Shown here in pieces: positions 23,225 through 33,083 of a stretch of 64,000 nt of DNA. Origin of the DNA: Cordia subcordata (taxonomy: Eukaryota; Streptophyta; Magnoliopsida; Boraginales; Cordiaceae); NCBI GenBank assembly GCA_028554755.1, contig JAPTOF010000017.1, positions 14,071,001 to 14,135,000 on the forward strand, in the 5' to 3' direction. The translations under genes were made by a program, and so were the position numbers. How positions within the stretch are numbered: position 1 is the stretch's first letter; each line of letters begins with the position of its first letter. The notes under the pieces are model-generated. The model saw only the letters and a program-made list of their open reading frames with translations, did not search any database and had not been told where the DNA came from.

Positions 23225-23788
23225 GTATGTATATCCTGTTGTCTGCTATACATCATCATCTCACGTCCACGCATCCCAGAACGCTAAGGCAAACAAGATA
23301 TATACATACACCAAATTAATTAAATTGGCACGTAATACGTGTGGCATGCAATGCAGGTACAAAGGCACCTACAGTTCAGGATAGAGGCTCAAGGAAAATA
23401 CATGCAAACAATACTGGAGAAAGCTTGTCAAACACTTAGCAGCGGTGGTGAAAATTTTATGATGACAGCATCATCATCATCAGGAAGCTTATACAAATAT
23501 TTAGGCGGCGGCGGCGGCGGCCAGCAGCTGGGAAATCAAGCAGCAGTATTGCCGCCGGCACAGCCTCATGACAATATTTCTAATACGTCGTCGTCGTGCT
23601 TGATGAGGGAATATTATGGACGACAGCAGGCGCCTCTCAATTTGGCAGCTGCTGCTCTGCAAGACCTCAACATTTGCGGAAGTCTTGATCAACAACCCCA
23701 ACTGCTTCATCAACAAGGCATAGACAACAGTTCATCATTTGAGGGTTTGTGTCGTGGATCCCAATACAGAGGAGGAGAACATTCTTGA
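21912..23788 (+). CDS. APL: MYB-CC (GARP) transcription factor, APL-like, altered C-terminus
   Basis: Six exons with GT-AG borders and matching phases: 21912-22125, 22273-22349, 22477-22552, 22751-22814, 23068-23110, 23357-23788 (301 codons). The GARP/MYB DNA-binding domain spans exons 1-3: LVLTTDPKPRLRWTVELHE, RFVDAVTQLGGPD, then KATPKTIMRVMG, GLTLYHLKSHLQ and KFRLGKQPPHK. Exons 5-6 give the coiled-coil MYB-CC dimerisation region: MQMEVQRRLQEQLEVQRH, then RIEAQGKYMQTILEKACQTL. Spacer peptides SGMMGRRTMNE and LQDLNICG are features of APL (ALTERED PHLOEM DEVELOPMENT), a nuclear factor for phloem identity in Arabidopsis. After residue 285 or so the match ends and a gypsy element begins. APL is about 358 residues, so about 60 conserved C-terminal residues are absent. 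The start codon is the first in-frame Met. A pseudogene is possible. Confidence 0.85.
22611..22652. repeat. (GT)n(AT)n microsatellite in APL-like intron 3
   Basis: A short GT run followed by about 16 AT units, inside an intron. Confidence 0.95.
23185..23224. repeat. (CT)n(AT)n microsatellite in APL-like intron 5
   Basis: About 13 CT units, then about 7 AT units, inside an intron. Length variation here would not affect coding. Confidence 0.95.
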
Positions 23789-23798
23789 TGAGGCGACA

Positions 23799-24123
23799 CG
23801 TTAGCAGAGCAAGCATATTCAGCATGAAGAAAAAGGGGTACGTGAAGGATCACAACCAATTCTGTTAGGCAGAGGCCAGTGCACCATCAGCAAACCACCT
23901 CATTTGTGTGACTATGTGACTTATTGAGCAAGCAGAACATTCCATAAATAGATAGGAGAAAAGCTGTAATCGTTATCAGAAATTTGCTATATCAAGATAT
24001 TTCTTTTCTTTCTCTATTTTTTCTCTCTAAATTCTTGAGTTTTCTCAGTTTTGCTCGAAAGAACTGAGCCTGTCTTGTAAATTTTAACTTTCACTACAAT
24101 TCTTTTCTCAGCTATTGCTTACA
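23799..24123 (+). repeat. Probable 5' LTR of decayed gypsy element
   Basis: It starts cgttagcagagcaag (probably from tgttag) and ends attgcttaca, just before the gag start at 24150. There is no second copy in the window. The end calls rest on this layout alone. A TATA-like ataaatag lies at about 23945. Confidence 0.55.
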
Positions 24124-24149
24124 AAGGTGCTTTCATTGCTTCGAAACTC

Positions 24150-24830
24150 ATGGCAGACGGTAGCAGAATTGATCAATGAAGTGAGTCTTTGAAGAATCAA
24201 GCCCAGATCCTGGAGTCTATTCAACAAGCAATTTCAGCCCAGCATAAATCCATTGAACAACTAGCCATTTAATACACAACATTGGATGGAAAGTTCGAAC
24301 AGCTCTGGCTCATATTCAAGCTTCATCATCTACACAACAGTTGTCTCCGGCGTCGTCTTCAGCGGGCTCCCCCACCCTTACAAGTGCGCAACATTCGTTT
24401 AGAATTCCCACGATTGGACGGATTTGATGCGGTTGGGGTGGATTGATAAAGCAGAACAATACTTTGAATATTATGAAACGCTCGACGAACAACGCCTACA
24501 TATGTCCTATTTTCACATGGATGGATTGGCTCTCAGCTGGTTCAAATGGTTAAGGGCTAACAAAGGTCTCACTACCTCGCTAGAAAGCATTTCACCAGAG
24601 CTTTAGAAATCAGATTTGGTCCAGTTGAGTATGAACACCCTCACGGCGGCTTGGCTAAATTGATGCAGACTTCCACTATTGCGGAGAATATCAAGTAGTG
24701 TTTGAGTCCATGGTGACTCGTACAACAAATCTTCCTGATGAATTTCTTCTTCACTGCTTCATTGCTGGCCTACGTGCCGACATTAAACCAGAGGTATTGC
24801 CATTTCAACCTTCCTCTGTGAATCACAGTC
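24150..24830 (+). pseudogene. Gypsy gag remnant
   Basis: The pieces begin at ATGGCAGACGGTAGC (24150) and include an N-terminal helical part. They then give RLGWIDKAEQYFEYYETLDE, MSYFHMDGLALSWFKWL and LPDEFLLHCFIAGLRADIK, the standard Retrotrans_gag order. Stops and frameshifts occur throughout. No zinc knuckle is seen, because the element is interrupted shortly after. Confidence 0.8.
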
Positions 24831-26152
24831 TTCATGCTGATGCTGGAGCCCTCGCTCGACAACACTCTTCACGGCAGCATCTGCCAACACATCCTAGCAG
24901 GTTTTCGGAGTCATCCCCAACATCCCTCTTCGTGCCGTCTAACCTCGACCTCTCAAGGTTGTTTGTGTCCTCCCTCGACACAAGGCATCTCAGACGTGGT
25001 CTTCTCTTCCAACAATAGCATTCTTTATCAGTCGTCTGGTTAGGACTTTGATCGTTTAGCTACGTAGACTCTCTTCGCGCGACTCCTCCCTCGAATCGAA
25101 CCTTCTTCAACTAGTCTTCTCATCCAAACTTCTCTTCTCTAGAAGTTTGTTCACTAGTCGGCTAAATGTGTTTGCTCGCATAATGCTTCAAAGACTTTCG
25201 TAGAATTTCATCACCACTTCATTGTTTTACCCAATTTCAAGGCTCATCCACGATACATCAAAAAATTTGGCAAAACGGACCTCAAAAATGATCTCAGGAT
25301 GTCGGAAAACGGTAGGGAGACCCTCGGTCAACACGATCAAACGCCTGCAGCCCGGTCAACGCTGGTCAAACCTTCCGTTTGACTGTTTGACCACAAACTC
25401 ACAAAACTTGACCTGTTTGTATATCAGAATCCGACAGTTGGATCATCACGAAATTTTAGCAGCTTACTCTCCTCTCCAAGATGAAAACACAGCAACAAAC
25501 AGATCGTCGATCGGACTCCGGGAAGGCTGCCAAACGTGACCAGCAGATCAGCGAATTTTTTTACTCCTCTTTGGCGTATCTTTTTTCGTTTTTCGTGCAA
25601 ACTAGTGTCCTCTTTCCAACCAGGCTTTGATACCACTTGTTGGAAAATTAGGACGCATAATACACACTCATGCAGCGGAATGAAAACAAGAGTAACGAGG
25701 AAAAAATACGCGCTATTAAACGTGGTTCGGCCTTCTGCTTATGTCCACGATCCCCTCTGGGATAAATTCCACTATTCAACAATAATGGCATTACAACTCA
25801 AGTGATGACTTTTTGCACGGACAGAAAAGTCTAAACCCTCCCCGCAGAGTTCTTATAAAGGTTCTTTCCTCAACAGGACTAGAACGAATATAAGACACTC
25901 TCGATACTCTTAGGCTCTCTCTCACCCCCACACCCCATGGGGTGTGGCCCTAAGGCACCCTCCTAAGGCACACCTTATGCAACTAATGCAAGAGTCCTAT
26001 TTATAGAGGAGATTTTTTTGTCCTCCAATACAAAAGATTTCTTATCTATCAGTCATATCATAATTAAGACTCTTACCAAAACTAGAATTTTAATTCTCAT
26101 TAAAATTCTTTCCTAATTTGTATGGGCTTGGACTTTAAGCCATAACCCAACA
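24831..26152 (-). mobile_element. Truncated copia: 5' LTR plus leader
   Basis: The LTR is 25638-26152 (515 bp, minus; TGTTGGGTTATGGCTTAAAG start). Just inside it the minus strand reads AGTGGTATCAAAGCC, an initiator tRNA-Met primer site. The leader then runs left with no clear coding. The rest, including gag-pol and the 3' LTR, is missing, and the left limit near 24831 is approximate. The same LTR family recurs as a complete solo LTR at 41682-42177 in the opposite direction. Confidence 0.7.
25638..26152 (-). repeat. Copia LTR, same family as 41682-42177
   Basis: Both copies share the end tgttgggttatggc, the block around gagagagcct, a tggttcggcc-type motif and the cccaaca/ccaaca terminus. They are clearly one family. 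Confidence 0.85.
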
Positions 26153-28175
26153 AGGGCCATGAGTTGTGCACTGATCTTTACGTTCTTCCCCTCTATGGTG
26201 CCAACGTGGTACTGGGGATATTATGGTTGGCAACCTTTGGCAACATTCAAATCAATTACGCCAATCTCACCCTGGGATTTCACCATCGTGAGGGATATGT
26301 GAAGCTTCGTAGGGATCCCTTACCCATATCTAATGTGATGTAATATAAAAGTTTTCGCCGCTTGGATGAGACTCAAGGCGTGGTAGCTTATTATAAGCTT
26401 GAGAATGACAACAGTTGACTCATCTTCAGTGCCCAATGAACCTGAAGATTTAGAGTGCTTATTAGGCCGCTATAGTACTGTTTTCACTAAACCTACAGGC
26501 CTGCTGCCTAGAAGGACCCGAGATCATGCTATTCCATTGCAAAGTCGTTCTTAGCCTATTCGCGTCAAGCTGTAGAGCTACCCCCATTTTCAAAAGTCTG
26601 AAATTGAGAAAATGGTCTAGGAAATGTTAAAGGATGGCATCATACGGCCTAGCACTAGCCCATTTTCGTCACCGGTCATTTTAGTCAAGAAAAAAGGATG
26701 GCACATGGTGATTTTGCACCGATTACCATGCTTTGAATGCTATCATTATCAAGGATCGTTTTCCCATTCTGACAATTGATGAATTATTTGTCGAATTATT
26801 CGGTGCAACAATTTTCGTTAAATTGGATTTGTTGGCCGGGTACCATCAAATTCGTGTGGGGAACAAAGACATTCACAAAATGGCATTTCGTACTCACCAT
26901 GGTCATTTTCAGTACTTGGTTATGCCATTTGGGCTTTCAAGTGCCCCTTCTACATTTCAACCTACAATGAATGCTATTTTCAACCATTATTACAAAAATT
27001 TGTTTTGGTATTCTTTGATGATATTCTTGTTTATAGTAAAACTTGGGATTCACATTTGGGTCATTTGGAGCAGGAATTGAAGATATTGTAGGCCAATGGA
27101 CTCGTTGCTAAACGCTCCAAGTACCTATTTGTCCAAAGCTCTATTCACTATTTGGGCCATATTGAATCTGGCCAATGCATAGCTATGGACTTAGAAGAAG
27201 TCCATGCTATAACGGATTGGCCGGGTCCTTCTTCCATTCGTAGCCTCAGAGGATTTTTGGGCCTTGCAGGTTATTAACTTATTATCGCAAATGTATTAAG
27301 GGTTACGCCCGATTGGCCAGCCCACTAACAAATTTGTTGAAGAAATATGCCTTCAAATGGGATGATACGGCCAAGCAAGCTTTTATAGCTTTTAAACATG
27401 TGATTCTTCTTGGGCCAGTTCTTGCCCTACCTGACTTCAACACTATTCACAATAGAAACTGACATTAGGGGATTGGAGATAAGCGCATTTTAAGGCTAAC
27501 TCCAACAGCTCCCTTATTTTTTTCCCTAAATTTAAGTGATTTGAGTCATTTTCTTATATTTTGGGATCCCCTATTTTTAATTCTATTCCAATAGCTCCCC
27601 TATTTTTTATCAAACATTTAGTTTAGGGAATCTCAATTTCAGTTTCACTCCAATAGCTCCCCTATTTTATAATGTTGTAGTCTTAAAATTATGGGGATGG
27701 GGGATGGGATTTGGGGGTTGGCTTTGAGGATGAAAAAAAACCCCTATATATAAGTATTTTGGTTTGAGATTGGGAAAAAACCTAAAATTTTGGGAATGAG
27801 ATAGGGGAGCTGTTGGAGTACTTTGCTACTAACAAAACCCTTAAATATGAAATCTTTTGTGTTTTAGGAGATTTGTTGGAGTTATTCTTACAACAAAATG
27901 GCCGCCCTATCACCTTTTTCAGCCAGCTTCTGTCATCATGATTGCAATCTTCATCAACATGTAATTGCGAAAGACATGCGATTGTGGCTGCAGTCAACAA
28001 GTGGAGACAATACATTATTGAGAGCAAATTTTATATCAAAACAGATCAGCGTAGCTTGAAAAATTTACCATCTCAAGTCATACAAACCCTAGATCAACAA
28101 AAATGGCTTTCACGTCTTTTAGGTTATGATTTTAAGATTATTTTGCCACCAGGCAAGAAGAACAAGGTAGCAGAT
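26153..28175 (+). pseudogene. Gypsy protease, reverse transcriptase and RNase H remnants
   Basis: Pieces are: a protease tail (VLPLYGANVVLGILWL, 26180-26240); RT with [44 protein letters not shown] and [15 protein letters not shown] (the catalytic box reads FFDD and is in another frame); YLGHIESG; and WPGPSSIRSLRGFLGLAGY. After the MITE, RNase H continues with QQNGRPITFFS and TDQRSLKNLPSQ, and ends GKKNKVAD at the chromovirus. Numerous stops and shifts. It is a fossil and contains no functional gene. Confidence 0.85.
27493..27887. mobile_element. MITE, 395 bp, TTA target duplication
   Basis: The ends aggctaactccaac (left) and gttggagttattc (right) are near-perfect inverted repeats. Inner copies (ctccaacagctccc at 27499, ggggagctgttggag at 27806-27820) extend the inverted structure. 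The flanks are TTA (27490-27492 and 27888-27890). Removing the insert joins GCGCATTTTA to CAACAAAATGG, restoring the RNase H reading. The TTA duplication and ctccaacag-type ends suit a PIF/Harbinger (Tourist-like) MITE. It has no coding capacity. Confidence 0.8.
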
Positions 28176-28691
28176 TGTCACGCCCTTGGCCTACCCCAAG
28201 CGCAGCGTGTGGCACTTAGACACTTTTCTCAAGCAAAAGTGGCTAAGTTAGCCTGCAAAAACCACGAACAAAGGAAATTTGCAAGATAAAGAGTAAAGCA
28301 GCGGAATAAAGAGATGAGAGAAATGCTTTCTATTGCTCTCAAACTTTTCTGTGTGTCCTTTACAAATGAAAAGCTAGGCTATTTATACATGTTCTCTAGC
28401 AAATGAATGGCTATGATCATCTTAATCTAACGGCTAGCACGATCTTCTAAAATCCTCTACATCAATTAAGGGATTTTGAAATTCAATCAGGAGATTCTAT
28501 AATCTATTATAACAGAATATCGCATAATTAAAGGGATTGAGTATAATTCAAAATCCCTACCATATTTGTTCCTATCTATAGAACCTTCTAGATGTTCCAG
28601 GAATGGAAAGTGACATGTGTGCCTCCTTGTCAGCCTCGTCATCTTCACTAAGTGGCGGCCTACATGGCACCTGCATTGTCGGGGTGTGACA
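28176..28691 (-). repeat. 3' LTR of chromovirus
   Basis: 516 bp. The minus-strand polypurine tract AGGTGAGAGAGAA lies directly beside it. The chromodomain frame runs a short way into this LTR before stopping. Confidence 0.93.
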
Positions 28692-29582
28692 TTCTCTCTC
28701 ACCTATTCCTGCGAACTTCCTCGTCGCATTCCTTTCATGGTATCCTTCAATCTCCTTTGCAAATTGCCACATGGAGTCTGCTGGTTCCCAACTTGCCTCA
28801 CTTGATGGCAAGCCCTTCCAATGTACCAAGTACTCGCGTCGGGGAGGGACTCCTCTCTTGTGAATCATGCGGTTGGCTTTTATGAAGTCAATCTCCTTAT
28901 CATAAGAGTCTACCACGGCCGTTGGTACTCTTTTGGATTCTCCTCGGCTTGGATCTTCCTTGTCTTCATGGTATGGTTTTAACATGCTTACATGGAATAC
29001 CGGATGGATCTTCAGCTTTGGAGGTAGGTCTAATTTGTAAGAAACGTCCCCAACTTTGTTGATCACTTTATAAGGCCCTTCGTATTTGCGGATGAGTCCT
29101 TTATGCACTTTCCGAAACATCTTGAATTGTTGTGGTAGGAGCTTCATCATGACCTTGTCTCCAATTTGGAAGGAGACATTCCTTCTTCCTCTGTCAGCCC
29201 ACTTTTTCATCTTTTTAGCTGCTTTGTCAATCTAGGCCCTTGTCAAATCAGCTTGTTCCTTCCATCCCCTAGCTATTTGGTAGGCTGAGGGGCTACTTCC
29301 CTTATAGGTGGACTCCAATGTAATGGTGTGTGGGGCAAGGGGTTGTTGGCCTGTCACCACTTCAAATGGACTTTTGCCCGTTGCCTCATTCCTTTGGAGA
29401 TTGTAGGAAAATTGGGCCACATCAAGTAACCCTACCCAATCCTTCTGATTGGCCCCCACAAAGTGCCTCAGATATAGTTCTAACACGGCATTCACCCTTT
29501 CGGTTTGCCCATCAGTTTGAGGGTGAAAACTTGTTGAGTAGTGCAGATCCGACCCCAAGAGTTTAAAGAGTTTAGACCATAA
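28572..29582 (-). pseudogene. Integrase C-terminal half and chromodomain
   Basis: Minus-strand frames 29232-29633 and 28572-29210. The first carries FWSKLF-type sequence, the D-Q-E region (FHPQTDGQTERVNAVLELYL) and SPFEVVTGQQP. One stop, at about 29232, separates it from the second frame: SFQIGDKVMMKL, FRKVHKGLIRKYEGPYKVI, LDLPPKLKIHPVFHVSMLKP, then a chromodomain with YLVHWKGLPSSEASWEP. Chromodomains steer these elements to heterochromatin. The integrase core is split by the solo LTR at 29588. Otherwise the catalytic sequence is well kept. Confidence 0.9.
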
Positions 29583-29587
29583 CTTAC

Positions 29588-31211
29588 TGATGTGTGTCAT
29601 TTGTGCATGTTTGCATCTAGTTTTTGCATGCATATTTAAGGGTGTTTAGAGTATAATTGAGTGCGCTTAGTATAAAGTTTATGCATATTTGTTAATATTT
29701 GTACATAATGTATTTAGGTGCATAAATACTATACTAAGTGTTATATTCCATGTTTTAGGAGTGTTTTAGAAGGGTTCAAGCTTATGCGAGGAAGAAATGA
29801 GCTAACGGATGAAGACCGGAAGAAAAGAAATAAAGAAGAGATCATTCTGATCCAGCTGGTCGACTTAGAAGAAGAGCCGGTCGACCGTCTAGGTCGACTG
29901 GCCGCTCCAGAGAATAAAAGATTGAAGCCGGTCGAGTTCCTCAAGAAGCCAGTCGACCGGCTAGGTCAACCGGCCAGTCCAGAGAGCATCATGATTGAAG
30001 CCGGTCGAGCAAGAAAGAGGAGCCGGTCGACCGGCTGTGCACTGAAGAAATCCATAAAAAGCTCGTTTCAGCTCATTTTCATGGGAGGAACTTTTATTTC
30101 TTAAATCCTAATAAACTCTAACCCTTTACCCACTTCACAAAACACCCTAAACCACCATCTAAACCTCACACCAAGCTAGGATTGAAGCATTAAACAAAGA
30201 TTTGAAGGATTTGTACGGATTTGGAAGCAAGAATTTAGGGAAGTTCTTCTTGTTCTTTCTCTATTTCTTGTAAATATGTTGCTAGATTAGGCTAGATTTA
30301 GGGTTGATTGTTGTTGTATATTAGATTAGGGCTTTGAATAATGGATTTGTGTAGATCTTTGGCTCTTAATACATGTTTATTTACATAAATTTATGGCATG
30401 ATTCAATATGTCTATGTATTGAAAATCAAACATGTCTGTGTTTGTTAAAATGCCTAAGTGAATATGCATGTGTTATTTGTGCTTAAAATGTTCTTATCTA
30501 CTTATTTGGGTGATGTGATTGTGCTTAATCTCATGGCTTTGCTTAGTAGAGTAGGCTTTAGCTTTAAATCCAGCTAATAGGTTACATGCTTTGCTTAGTC
30601 GAGTTTAGGTGGTAGTCCTTGGCTTTAAATCCAGCCAAGCGGATAAGTTAACCTAGATTAGAGTATCCCTCACTCACGTTAGTGTTGGTTAATCAAGCTT
30701 TAATATCACGTAGTGTTTAGGTGCTAGTCCTTGGCTTTAAATCCAGCCAAGAGGATAAGTTCTAAGCATGGATTGCGTAGGCTAGGAGGGATTGGCCCTT
30801 AGCTTTAAATCCAGCTAACGGGTTGAACCACTAGTATTGGTTAAGAGAGCCCCCGATCAACACAACGGCAATAGAAGTCCCAAGCCTTAGATAGACCTCA
30901 TCCGTTATCATAGCCCAAGTCTAGCTGCAATGCAATCACCCTAGGCCCCCTTCTTCTTTATTAGTGTTTCCTTTCTTAGTTTGGCTCCTTTAAGTTCCTC
31001 CATAGATTAGTTTTTATTTTCCTTTTTCCGAGCTCCCTTCCATCCTAAAGTAAGTACACACACGCACGTAGCTAGTTTAAGGCACTCGAGCACATAGAGA
31101 CTAAACTAAGGTAGCCTCCTTGTGGATTCGACCCCGCACTTGCACACACTGTACTACACACGTCTCATGCACTTGCAGGCTATTTAGGCTTGTGCTCAAA
31201 TAGCGATATCA
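29588..31211. mobile_element. Solo LTR, 1,624 bp, in chromovirus integrase
   Basis: TGATGTGTGTC...GCGATATCA is flanked by the duplication CTTAC (29583-29587 and 31212-31216). Removing it rejoins DPRFTGK with FWSKLF in integrase. It has no internal domain. It carries a cluster of ccggtcgaccgg palindromes (29860-30040), a repeated ggctttaaatccagc-type motif (about 30550-30820) and a late segment like gattcgaccccgcacttg, common near the end of long gypsy LTRs (Tat/Athila-like). Orientation and lineage are unproven. The 128-codon frame at 29718-30104 reflects the palindromic repeats. Confidence 0.88.
30540..30830. repeat. ggctttaaatccagc repeats in the solo LTR
   Basis: At least four copies of (gg/a)gctttaaatccagc(c/t)aa, spaced irregularly at about 30556, 30621, 30733 and 30800. 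Each is followed by (g/c)aggataagt or gggtt-type text. They are subrepeats private to this LTR. Confidence 0.7.
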
Positions 31212-31216
31212 CTTAC

Positions 31217-33083
31217 CAGTAAACCTTGGGTCACGATCGGAAATAATGTGTCGTGGGAGTCCCCAGTATTTTACCACATGTTTGAATAAGAGCTTGGCTG
31301 TTTGTTCAGCTGTACAATCAACTGGGCTAGGTATAAATGTGGCATATTTCGAGAATTTGTCCACAACTACAATGATACTCCCACACCTTTCTGATGTTGG
31401 CAAGGCACTTATAAAGTCTATGGTCACCATCTCCCATGGTTTCTCTGGTATAGGAAGGGGTTGAAGCAATCCTCCAGGGGCTTGATTGTCAACCTTATCC
31501 TGTTGACAGATCAAACATGTTTTCGCATATGACTCAATATCATCCCTCATATGCGGCCAGTAGTATGCAGCTTTTAATAGAGCTCTCATACGCAACTGGC
31601 CCGGGTGACCAGCCCATTTTGAGTCATGGCATTCTTTCATCAAGTCTCTTCGTAGATTCCCCCACCTAGGGACATAAATGCGGTGCCCCTTGGTGTATAG
31701 CACGCCGTCTTCCTCCCAATATTGTCTTGCCTTTCCTTCCCTGGTAAGGTTGAGTAGACTACTAGCAATGGGATTTTGAGACATACCTCCCTTGATCTTG
31801 TCAACCAAGGTATCATCTTTCTTCCGGTGGTGGAGTTCTGCTTTACGGCTCAAGGCGTCGGCCACCAAGTTGGCTTTCCCGGGCTTGTACTCCAACTTGT
31901 AGTCAAACTCTACAAGGAACTCTTGCCACCTTGCTTGTTTTGGAGTTAGCTTCTTTTGGGTTTCGAAGCAACTCGTAGCAACATTATCTGTCTTGACCAC
32001 GAATGTGGATCCCAACAAATAATGGCGCCACACCCTTAGGTAATGGATAATAGCTGTCATTTCTTTCTCTTGCACCGTGTATCTTCTTTCAGTGTCATTG
32101 AGCTTCCGATTCTCATAGGCAATTGGGTGGCAATCCTGTATGAAGACGCCTCCAATGGCAAATTCGGAGGCATTTGTGTGTACCTCATATGGCTTCTCAG
32201 GGTTGGCTAGGCTCATGACAGGCTCACTGGCAACTGCATTCTTTAACTCTTCAAAGGCACCTTGGCAGTTCTTACACCATTCCCAAGAAGTGTTTTTCTT
32301 GAGGAGCTCAATAAGTGGAGCCGCCCTTTTTGAGTAGTTAAGGATGAACCGCCTGTAATAGTTCACCAACCCAAGGAAAGACCGTAATTCACTTACTTTG
32401 GTTGGTGCTTCCCAGTCCATGATAGCTTGAATTTTCTTTGGGTCCATTTTTAGTTTTCCACTCTCGATGATATGACCAAGAAAATGGACTCTTTGTTAAG
32501 CAAAAGAGCACTTTTCTTTCTTTACATACAATTCGTTGACCTTCAACACCTTGAGAACGGTGCGTAGGTAGTTGGCATGCTCTTCCAGTATTTGACTATA
32601 TATCACAATGTCATCCAAATATACCACCACGAACCGATCCAGGAAAGGGTGAAAAATCTTATTCATCAAAGCGCAAAAGGTTGCCGGGGCATTAGTGAGA
32701 CCAAACGGCATAACCAAATATTCAAATGATCCATACCTTGTTATGCATGTCGTCTTTGGTTCATCCCCTACAGCAATCCTCACTTGATGGTACCCCGAAC
32801 GAAGGTCAAGTTTGGTGAAAAGCTTTGCATTACCCAACTGATCAAACAAGTCTGCTATCAGATGAATGGGGCACTTATTCTTTACCGTGACCTTGTTGAG
32901 GGCACGATAATCTGTACATAGGCGGAGTGAGCCATCTTGCTTCTTTTGAAATAACACTGGCGCACCATAGGGAGCTTTGGAGGGTCGAATGAATCCCGCA
33001 TCGAGCAACTCCTTGAGTTGCTTCTTTAATTCTTCTAGTTCGGAGGAGCCATTCGGTAAGGTGCTTTGGCGGGTGGTCCGCAC
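31217..33083 (-). pseudogene. Chromovirus RT, RNase H and integrase N-terminal half
   Basis: RT frame 32496-33083 has [56 protein letters not shown] and catalytic [12 protein letters not shown] stop just after KEKCSFA leads to frame 31209-32447. This carries WEAPTKVSELRSFLGLVNYY, RNase H (VKTDNVATSCF, LVADALSRKAEL) and integrase (HHCC region HDSKWAGHPGQLRMRALL through CLICQQDK; core TIDFISALP, IVVVDKFSKYATFIP, ISDRDPRFTGK). Catalytic residues are present. The frame is cut by the solo LTR after FTGK. Confidence 0.92.

Noticed and set aside
29718..30104. 128-codon frame in the solo LTR with repeated VDRLG-type peptides
   Set aside because: The repeats follow the DNA palindrome cluster. No domain or codon-level constraint is seen, and it has no partner in other elements here.
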